A stretch of DNA of 64,000 bases from Desarmillaria ectypa (Eukaryota; Basidiomycota; Agaricomycetes; Agaricales; Physalacriaceae): NCBI GenBank assembly GCA_030407005.1, contig JAUDYN010000001.1:3224001-3288000 (forward strand), in the 5' to 3' direction. The position numbers and the translations under genes were made by a program. The notes beneath the pieces were generated by a model that saw only the letters and a program-made list of their open reading frames with translations, was not told the DNA's origin and made no database searches. Of the stretch, positions 36,936 through 46,300 are shown piece after piece. The stretch's first letter is position 1. Each line of letters opens with the position of its first letter.

Positions 36936-38502
36936 ATGCAGCGCCCGACGTGCACGAACATCCGTATACGGTCAGCTCGTGATGCCCACAAGATATTCGT
37001 CGCCATCCAGCTCGGTAGACTCCAGATGGTCAACCGGCGCCTCGACGCTGACGAGAGGCTCGCCTTACGTCCTGGCTGTGTCTACGCCTGGGAAGAACGT
37101 GGTCCAAATGCCGAGGTGACGGGGCTGGGCATCGAGCGGTTCACCGAAGGGAGGCACTGGAGCCCAAGTCGCGTTCGCGATGTAAGTCCACAGCTCATTT
37201 TTGGCTTTCATCTTTCCTTTTCCTTTCTTGTTTTTTTTTTTTTTTTGCTCATGCACGGGCCAGGAATTCCTCTTCTACCATGAAAAATATGTCGCGCCAG
37301 ACTCAACCAGGTTCGATCTCGCTTTGACCCTACCGAGGACCGAATGATTGAGCCTCCTGCAGTGATGCCACCGGAAATCAACCACCACGAGGCTGGGATC
37401 GACTAGTGAAGCAGACGTATTCCGTCTGGGTGCAGACGCAGCACGGTAGGCGAAAATGGCATCTTAGTACGTACGCTTCCGAGCCTTCCATCACGTCCGA
37501 TTTTGCTGACATTTTCTAGCGTCCTATTACACCGAAGGCACTGTCGACAATCTCGGTACCGTCGATGACATCGAGGGCCTCCAGAACATTTCCATTCCAG
37601 ATGGCATGTTTACCAAGAGCACTCGTTCCACCAAGAATCGGAAAGCTCGCCAAGGGCGCGCCAAGGATGCAGAGCCAACGGCGGTGTCGAGGACATATGC
37701 CCCGTACCCGTCAGAGGCGGCGAATAACCAACCACCGTCACCCACCTCGCCATCCCAGTCCCAGTCTGTGCAGATGTATCACCCCTATCCTCGATCCCAG
37801 TTTCCCGAATATGACAACCAGCCCGTTCACCCCGCCGCGCCAAACAACGGACTATCCTACTCCCAGACTCTGCCCTCGTACCCAGCCAGTTCCATGCCTG
37901 GTCCCTCTCGACCAGCCCCCCCTCTCGTAACCTCCGGTCTACGGCCCGCTATAAACTACCCTCCCCCGCCCAGCCACCCGTCACCCTCATCCTCACACAG
38001 TTCGCAGTCAAGCCATGGCAGTCCCTACATGGAACGAGGTTCTTCACACTGGTACACCGCCCCGTTACATCAGCCATATGTCGAAAATCAGCCACCCGTT
38101 TATTCATACCCCGAACAACCCCCAGCATCATTCAGCAGCACCACCTCCACCGGATTTAATTTACAGAATGCCCATCTACATTCCACGGCCAAATCCCATC
38201 ACCTCCCTCTCACGGGCAGCACCGTTCAGAACCTCGTTGCGCCCACTCCCGTCACGACTCCGTCATCGCTCCTTATCCATGATCAGTATGATCCCGGGGC
38301 CGATTCGGACGGGACCCCGTCTTCTTCAAGCATGTCTAGCGTGGATGACTCACGCAGGGGGGATATTGGTCCTAGTCGGGCCTTGGCGCCTCTCCATACG
38401 CTCAAGCGGCGCCACCCCTACCGCCGCGATCCCGCCGACGATAAGGCCCTGCGGCTACTCGATCCCAGTCTAGCGACTGGTACCTCTCCCGAAACTCAAT
38501 AG
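36936..38502 (+). CDS. Gti1/Pac2 (WOPR) transcriptional regulator, copy 2
   Basis: Second WOPR regulator. Four exons (36936-37181, 37264-37310, 37363-37466, 37520-38502) give 459 residues. WOPRa: MQRPTCTNIRIRSARDAHKI, LRPGCVYAWEERGPNAEV, LGIERFTEGRHWSPSRVRD, EFLFYHEKY. WOPRb: RGWDRLVKQTYSVWVQTQHG, RRKWHLTSYYTEGTVDNL, GTVDDIEGLQNISIPDGMF. The long C-terminal region is Pro/Ser/Tyr/Gln-rich, typical of a low-complexity activation domain, and ends with RRHPYRRDPADDKALRLLDP. Intron 1 holds a long T run (about 37230-37247). Copy 2 keeps a longer linker and tail than copy 1, so the two have diverged. An in-frame ATG at 36909 is less likely because both copies start M-Q-R-P-T. Confidence 0.9.
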
Positions 38503-39424
38503 CGCTTTGACTATCCGACTGACGCTTTTAAAGAATGCCTGCTTGATTAAAATCAAACGACCAACTAAACACCCTATGTATGTATCTCTGGACCTTTATC
38601 GTGTTCTTAAGTATCGCCCTACTCATCCTTGTACAAATTCTGACCAGTGCGTAAAATTTAGCGTCCCTACATACCCCCCTTGTTATATTTCGTTAGTCCT
38701 ACACCCCCTGTATTAATTAGAGCATTCTCAGAGATCGTAACACGGTTACAATACTGGATTAATAACATGAAAACCCCGGGACCCGGAACTGTGCATGGGT
38801 ACGTGAACTGGTGCATTCCTGGGAGGGCGTATGCGAGCGAGAAGCATGGTCTATATCGAGCACAACACAATTGTTTAACCGACTAATCCCTTGATGCTGC
38901 AAAATCGGAGAAAAAAGTGACTGTGGACAACTGTGTATCCTAAATAATATCCATCAGAAAGATCTGTGAAGTAATCCTTTTTTTCTCACCGGTCGATTTC
39001 TTCCTCCGGCATTTGCTCTTATACAGATGAGAAACTTATACTTGGATTAAGATCTGCTGCTGAGGTTGGAATCCACACAAGGACGAACATCACGAGTTCA
39101 TCGGAGATAAAAATGAAAGGAGATAGCCATTAGCGGACAGCGCCATAACCACATGTTGTGACGCTTTAATTCTTTCCAAGTAATTAGGCACCGGCACTAT
39201 TGCGGAGAGAAATCGCATCCTCCCCCCACGCTTTGGTTGTATCTAAAACAGATTTCATTGCGCTGATGATGCATATGTGTGTATACAGTGTGTGCTGTGA
39301 AGATGTAATAAAATGGTAATGCAATTTATACCGGGGCAATAAATTTTGGGCAGGCGAAGAATGGGGAAAGATCACCTAAGAGCAGGGACGTAGGTAATTG
39401 GCCGGACTCGGTCACTCAGTGCGA
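38503..39424. other. Convergent intergenic region (WOPR copy 2 / TOA1)
   Basis: 0.9 kb between 3' ends. AT-rich UTR-like sequence, with no coding motif seen on either strand. Confidence 0.4.
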
Positions 39425-40554
39425 CTACCACTCAAACTCTCTATAGGGTTGCGTAAGTTATCAAGGTTGTGATGACAAGATATCGGTAACTTACCCGGTA
39501 CACTTCTGGAAAAGATAATCTTTACCGTTAATGTGGATCATGCCATCCTTGAGGATGCACTTCCACTTATTCTTTACCCTTGCAACCTATAACACCCGTG
39601 AGTGGCAACAGGATACAAGGAAAGGGACATTCAAACCTTATCGTAAGTGCAAAAAACAATATCCGTATCGCCCACATTTCCATCCTCCGCATCATCCTCC
39701 GCTTCCGTGTCTGAGTCATCTAAATCACTATTGATAGCCTCAGATTCGTTTGGCGCCGATGTAGAGGACTGAGACTGCGGCTGCGGTAACGATGGGTGCT
39801 GAGAACGTGGAGCAAACGGAGGCGGCGAGGCCGAATCATCCGAATCGTCAGAGGGGCCGTCCACTTGGGGAATTTTGCGGGGCGTCGTAGATGCTGCGGC
39901 AGGTTGGCCTGGGGAAGATGTAGGAACGGCTGGTGGCGGTACATATAATCTTCCTAGTGGCGTACCTGAGGAAGAAGTGCCGTTTGCCGGCTGTATGGGA
40001 GGCGGGCCGGGAGGAAAAGAGAGAATACTCGTTTGACCTCCGAGACCCGCTCGAAGTCCGCTCAATGAGGGTCCCGGTAAGGGAGGAATAGCGTACGCAG
40101 GAGGTCCGGCGAGGATGTACCTGCTAGCATCAACAGGCTCTGTCTTGACACTGGAGACGCTACCGTAAGGAGCTGCGGCGTAATGTGGATGGCCTTGTAC
40201 GATATGCATAGGATGTTGAACATTATAGTGGGGTTGTTGCTGCTGTTGCACCTGTTGCTGAGGCGGCTGGTGTCCCGACTCGAACTCCGCTACATGTGAT
40301 GCAATGACTTTGTCCTCCCATTTCTGTGACCGCCCAAAATTGACAGAATGAACGTACAACGAAGAGGGCGAGACTCACCCTCTGCAATTCGGCTAGGACG
40401 TCCTCTGGGACGCCGTACTCTTCAAATTCGGGCTTAATAGCGTCGATGACATCGTCAATGACCGCTCGGTACACGTTGGGCTCAAGAAGCCGTTACTTGG
40501 GATTCTATTACCTACAGCAATTGGTGCGTAGCTCACCACTATCTTATTTGACAT
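39425..40554 (-). CDS. TOA1: Transcription initiation factor TFIIA large subunit
   Basis: General RNA polymerase II factor that stabilises TBP on DNA. The start exon encodes MSNKIV; the next gives PNVYRAVIDDVIDAIKPEFE followed by EYGVPEDVLAELQR, the conserved four-helix-bundle part. KWEDKVIASHVAEFE follows after an intron. The middle is a Gln/Pro-rich spacer with a polyQ patch (QQQVQQQQQ). An acidic stretch (SDLDDSDTEAEDDAEDG) precedes TDIVFCTYDKVARVKNKWKC, then ILKDGMIHINGKDYLFQKC and a tiny last exon giving TGEFEW, the beta-barrel half. This two-ends-conserved layout is diagnostic. All introns are GT-AG. It is divergent from a small hypothetical gene. Confidence 0.93.
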
Positions 40555-41012
40555 CTCGACGCTGGGCTAGGGCACGACTGGGTGTCGAGAGACACGGCGG
40601 CGGGCACTGCGGGGGGCGTTGGTGGTAGGAGGCAGAGCAGAGGGCTTTTATACTTGATGCGGATTAGTCCATGACCTGTGATTCAAACTCCGACTTGCCA
40701 CGCTGGCAGCGCACGGACCATGTACACGTGATTTTGACGCGCCAATTTACCCCGCGCCTCGCTATTCTCACTCCAAGGTTCCCCAATGACCTAGTAGGTA
40801 ACGTACTTTTGCTGAACGCCTCAATTACATTTGATAAGAAGGGAAGAAAATAAATGCCTCTGTTCAAATTCAAAAAAAAATTTCTGCGCATCTCCGTTCT
40901 CCTTCACCTCCGCCCACACGAAAGGGTAGTCTGTTCCGGAGACGCTCTCAACCAGATGCTTCCTCTTACGCAAGCGGAAAGCATAGAAGCGGTGACGATT
41001 ACATTTCTTACG

Positions 41013-41357
41013 ATGACACTGGCCAAAGGCATAAGAAGATTCTTGGGGGGCGGTCGCCGCAGTACCAACTCGCATGGAAGTGAACCCAGTATAATGGCAG
41101 CGCGTCAGAAAGTGACAGACACGAAGAATGAAGAGCGTGACGCAGATCGTGCGCTTTCTCAGGCAAAAATTCGGTCAGGGAAACTCGGCGGCGGGTCAAC
41201 AGTCTTGAGGGAGGTTAGGAAGAGTAAGTCGTTCATTTGTTTTGAAGACGACGCTGAATGTGACTTTTCCACTGGCAGCACGAAGCGAGCCAAGGCTAAG
41301 CAGGCTGAATTGAAGGTTGCTAGCAAGACAGCTCGGGCGCTTGGAAGGCATGGCTAA
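41013..41357 (+). CDS. Small basic hypothetical protein
   Basis: An open frame of 114 codons from MTLAKGIRRFLGGGRR; the frame stays open further upstream to 40854. It is rich in Lys, Arg, Ala and Gln, and ends TKRAKAKQAELKVASKTARA-L-G-R-H-G. The composition suggests helices and perhaps a nucleic-acid or chromatin role, but I recognise no family. The sequence around 41223-41276 looks intron-like (GTAAGT donor, GGCAG acceptor), although its removal would break the frame as I read it. It lies between TOA1 and the UVDE remnant. It could be a real short gene or chance. Confidence 0.4.
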   Translation: MTLAKGIRRFLGGGRRSTNSHGSEPSIMAARQKVTDTKNEERDADRALSQAKIRSGKLGGGSTVLREVRKSKSFICFEDDAECDFSTGSTKRAKAKQAELKVASKTARALGRHG

Positions 41358-41645
41358 AATTCTATACTCGTTCATTATTCTTTCTGCTACTAAGTACTCT
41401 TCTTTACACGGCATAATCGGGTTTATTATCACATTATTTTACGTTTTTGAAGTTAACAGACTTGGCTTTAACATTACGAGGCACATGAATGACATCATCT
41501 GTCAAAGCTCGCGATCGGGCTGTGATCGCCTTAACGAACAAAATGGCCCCTTTTCATGCTTCGCCACTTCATCTTACAGCATTTTCGTGGCGTCAGAATA
41601 TCGCCGGCTGTTATGTCAGTTTAACTTCGTCACAGTGCACGCATT
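41358..41645. other. Intergenic region before the UVDE remnant
   Basis: AT-rich, no motif recognised. The true 5' end of the UVDE remnant may extend into it (an open frame begins at 41489). Confidence 0.3.
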
Positions 41646-43429
41646 ATGACAGCAGTGACACAGGCGACTGCTGCGGGGGCCAGTGCTAGTACGAATGTCA
41701 AATCCAAGAAAAAATTATCTTCATCAGACGACGACTTAGATATAACACCATTGGAAGATGAAAAGCCTGCTGCTACTATAGGGAAACAGAGATCACGGGA
41801 GGTTAAGGACGTCGCCGTTCTAGAAGGAACAGAAGTAATGATGAAGAAAAGACACGAAAACCAAGATCTCCAATGGCGGAGCCTATCTATTTCATTCCCG
41901 ATGTCGAACAGAAGGAAACAACGTTCAAGGGACGCTTGGACAAGTTACTACCTAACTACTTTGCCCGAACGCAATCTGATCAGTTTTTTCCTAGGTTACG
42001 CCTGTTTGAACACTATCTTGCAGAATGAACGACCGGCAGCTGAATCAATATTTTGCTCTCGAACTTGCAGGTTCGTCGGCGAATCGCAACTCGTAAATTT
42101 CGGACTATACATCCACTTATAGAATCGATACCATCAAGAAAAATGGTGTGGAATGGGTAAAGGATCTAGGAGTGAAAAACTGCCAAGACTTCCTTTCGAT
42201 TATAATCCAATGGAATAAAGAAAACGTGGGTCAAGCCTCTCCATATCTGCTTTCAAGTTCATGTCATCTTTCATCAGAACATCCGATTCATGCGTATCCC
42301 GTCAGAAATCCCGTTTGCCTCACACACAACATATGAATATTCTCTATAGTACCGCGCCCCTCTACTCTCACAGGTGGGACCCTTGGCTTTACGACTCGGG
42401 CATCGGATCACAATGCACCCGGGACAGTTCACTCAGCTAGGGAGTCCCCGAGCTGAGGTGGTCCAGTCTTCTCTGAGGGAGTTGCAGTACCATGCGGAGA
42501 TGATAGATCGAATGGGGCTGGGCGTGGATGGGGTAATGATTGTTCATGCAATGTGTCGCTTTTTTGGTTGATCGCCCTGTTGAGTTGTCCGTCAGGGCAG
42601 TGGCGTATACGAGGACAAAGCTGCCACGACCGAGAGAATTAAGGAAACGATTACTCGAGCCTTGCCGAAGAACGTTAGAGAGAGGTTGGTATTAGAGAAC
42701 GATGAGGTATTTCGGCCTGTCACGGTATCCATGACAATTATTGATCGTTTTAGCTATGTTACAGCGCTGAAGATCTGCTCCCACTGCGAAAGAGTTCGAT
42801 GTTCTCCTTGTCTTCGGCAAGTCGCGTGGCTTTGCTCCCGTTCGATATATCTTGTATCTTATCTGTTGCGGCCTAGATTACCACTATGACAACTCCATCC
42901 TTCGCCAATCTCGCGTCGCGAGATTATCGAGCGTGCAAATGCCGTTTGGATACGACGCGGGATAAAACTGGAAAAAAAAAAACATCTCAGCGAGCCGTGA
43001 CCTGGGGCGAAGACTCTCATGGAGCGTCGGGCACATGCTGATCGTTGTCAGAGCTTGCCTGCGGAGTTACCCGAAGATATGGGTCGGTGTTTTATTCTTT
43101 CGGTGTAGGGCGGGCTGACTCATGGGCGCATTGAATAGGTCTGATGATTGAGGTGAGTCTTTCAGCCGCATTTCCAGATTGCTTATAGACCTATCTGGGT
43201 CAAGGCGAAGGATAAGGAATAGGCTGTGCTGCACCTGTATCGCATATACGGGTTACAACCTGTCAACCAGGGTAAGAAACACTTGGTAGTTCTTGGTTTG
43301 ATTTGCATTCGTGACAAGTCTACAGAATCTTTACGGCCACCTGATGGAAATTAGACTAAAGAGACCAAGGGACGTAAACCTAACAAGAAGGGGGGAAAGA
43401 AAGGGGAGGGAGAGGAAGGAGGCAGATGA
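41646..43429 (+). pseudogene. UVE1: UV-damage endonuclease (UVDE/Uve1), decayed copy
   Basis: Clear remnant of the TIM-barrel endonuclease that nicks DNA at UV photoproducts. Family blocks appear in order: IYFIPDVEQKETTFKGRL, GYACLNTIL, SIFCSRTCR, IDTIKKNGVEWVKDLG, IQWNKENNIRFMRI, RITMHPGQFTQLGSPRAEVV, GSGVYEDKAATTERIKETI, RERLVLENDE, FDYHYDN, IIERANAVWIRRGIK, AHADRCQSLPAELPEDMG, KAKDKE and AVLHLYRIYGLQPV. Lesions: TAG at 42347-42349 after YEYSL; a missing GT donor at the GRL/GYACL junction (near 41938); a net -1 shift near 42785-42795; another -1 shift near 42892; TAG at 43220-43222 between KDKE and AVLHL; TAG at 43352-43354 before a Lys-rich tail that stays open to 43429. One or two introns appear to be GC-AG. 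The 5' end is uncertain. Confidence 0.85.
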
Positions 43430-46300
43430 CCTGGAGGAGGGCGTCTATTTGACAGGTCCAGTGGCGCTTGAATCTGAACCCCGCCGCCAGTTTCCAAGAG
43501 GAGAAAGCGAGTACCAGTGGAGACATAACATAACTAACTGTATATTGATAATATAAGTTCAAGGTTGCGACACACAAGGGGGAAATGTTGGAAATTCAAC
43601 CTTCTCGATAGCTGCTATCAATTCAAGCTACTTTCCGATTAACCGAAGGGAGAATATTCTTTCCGGAAAACACCCGCAATGTTTCTCGTCCATTTCTCAA
43701 TAATCACTGTAAGAGGATAGTCCCAACCACTGTGCATCGTCGTTTCGGGACCGCCGACCTCTCGCCACCCTTTCGCCTTCGTGCGCACGTTGCCACAAGC
43801 TTCTTAGGCGGTCTCTTAAACCTCTAGACGAGCAAGCAGCCTGATGTATGTATGCGTCGCAAGCCTTGTAGCCGAAACGTGATAGGTTTACCTGGATTTC
43901 TACAGCGATTCTTGTACTCTCCTCTAAGGTCCTTCGATATTTCTGGTACGGCTTCCTCCCCGTAATATATAACTCCAGAAGGACGGTTGATACCTAGCAA
44001 TGGTTGCATCGTAATAGCACGGACAATCTGATGCTTTCGCAACCTTAGAGTCCCTGCCATCATGACCTTCGGGAACTTCCAGTGCAAGCGGTCGGATTTT
44101 GTCCTTCAACTACATCCGCGAAACGTCGAGCTCTTCCGCGGAGCGTCTGTTTGGGTACATCAGTACGTAGATACACTAGATGGATGTCAGTACTGTAAAA
44201 CATGATACGCTGCCGAAGTTGACATTTTCGCGTCTGATAAATATGATGATGGTGACTACTACTACTATTTTAATCCACTACTTAAGGGGAAATGGATTTT
44301 TCCCCGCTAGGATGAGAGGAACCCGACCTAATGTCCTAAGTACTATTAATGTCCCATAATATTAGCATGCACTAGTATAAAAAAACATTCCAATTATTAG
44401 TACGCGGCTTTATGACAGGTCGTAATGGCTCCGCAATCAAAGTGCATGTGTACCGGCATATGTCGAGTAAGTTATAGACTCCAAGACGCTACCTTCCTGC
44501 TTATACCTAAATCATGATCGTACAGGAGAAGTTAGATTGACAATTCGGCATAACATTGCCGCTAGACTATAATCTATTAAATACTAGGAGGTCATATTAA
44601 AGATAAAAGATAGGCATTTTATGGGTGGAAAATGGGCGCGCATCTACAAACGGTGGTGGCAAGAGTGGAGTTACAATAGAGCTGGGCCAGGAAAAATAAG
44701 TGGATTTGAGTGGGTCGTGGCCGCCGACTCGGGGTTATCAGCAACCCGGGTCTGGTCAATCCTTGGTGGGCACAGAGAAAGCAGGCGGGAGGAAGCTTGG
44801 GAAAGGGTCGGAAGTTCATGATCCAGTATACCGGTCTGCGGGAGCTCAAAGCACAAAGTTGCCAACATCTATTACGGCTGCAGTACTAAATAAGTGATAG
44901 AGGAAGGACAGCCCCAAAGCTTGACTAAAAGTATTGGTTAATAAGCCACCATGTTCTACGACCTGTAACCTTTGCAGCGTAAGAACAACGTAGCGGAAGG
45001 ATGACAAAAAGGATATATGACTGGTTATAGGTAATGAGGATTACGGAGCGGGCCACGAGCCAAAAAAAGGGTGGAATATACAGACTGCTTTTGAGGGACG
45101 TAAACACTTACAATACACACGAAATCAACAGGTTTGAGTTCTCCTAAATTTATGTTAGCTACCAGGCTTGGGAAATGCTCCTGGCGCCGATAGCGGGCGA
45201 AGCTAAGGGGGCGACGCAGAAGCTCGTACAGCTTCTTATGGTATCTTGCGCGCTTCAAGGGTAGAGTTAATCGTCGAACAAGTGGCTTTTTGGTGTAGGA
45301 GGGATCCCACGGCAAAGTGCCAAGTGATTGTGATACGCCACAATGAACCATGGTACATGTCTTCGGCGCTGTATATCGCTGATAACATCATTCCTCTACT
45401 GACTCAAAAGCCCAGAAAGCCGAGAGAAATGGAAGGGACTGAACAAAGCTCCGGGGGGAACGGTGCTGCATACTTTCGGAACCGGAAGTTTCTCTATGAT
45501 CCCAGTCAGTCAGGAGACGGTGTACGGCAGGAACACGTGTAGGGGATCCGAGAAAATCGCCCAATAACGGAGGAATGTGAGAAATGACACAAGATGTCAG
45601 GAGCAAGCAGAAGTTTAAGGAGGGACAGTGATTGATCGACTCGGAAACGTGGAAGTGCAGGGTTACCCCTCGATTAAGTACAAAGTCGTCGAGTCCAGTG
45701 ATGGAACAATGGAATTGTTGACAGTAGCAATTACGCTGAAGCGACGAGCGAGGTAAGGAACCTATAATTTTAAAGAAAACAAGGAGCTCCCGGCGGGTAT
45801 CCGGATCGAGAATAAGGTAGCAAGGCACGTGCCTTTTTTCTCGAGTCCGCCACCAAATTGCTTCTTCTCTCTTACTTTCATTGTCCTTTTATCTTTCTTT
45901 CCTTTCCTCTGCCTGTGGCCTCGCCGGGGGTCGTCTGCCGATGATCTTATCGTACAAGCGCCCGTCCCAGCCTGTCACCATCAAGAACGCCATTCGTGAC
46001 GCTGTGCTGCACTCCAATACATCTATTAGGCTCCCACTGTGCCATCCATCTGGTTCTCAAGAAGCCCCATCAGTAAGCCGGTCCGAATATATACCAAGAA
46101 TATCGAGGTGAGCTCACGGTGTATATGCGTAGGAAACCAGACGAGTCTGAATCTGTGAACCAGGTGAGTGGCGGAGATTGTACGCGTAGGAGCCTGCGAC
46201 GGACTGAGCAGATAGAAGAAACCGAAGAAACAAAGCATCATCTTCCTTCCTGAATTGAACCGAACCAAACGCCAGCCGAGCGCGTTCCTTTACTTCACCC
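43430..46300. other. 2.9 kb region without a recognisable gene
   Basis: No conserved protein. Minus-strand open stretches exist at 43824-44109, 45025-45351 and 45388-45828 (the last 146 codons, Cys- and Leu-rich), none recognised. From about 45860 to 45910 the plus strand is CT-rich, marking the promoter of the next gene. A possible upstream ORF of 56 codons (45941-46111) lies in its leader. Confidence 0.4.
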
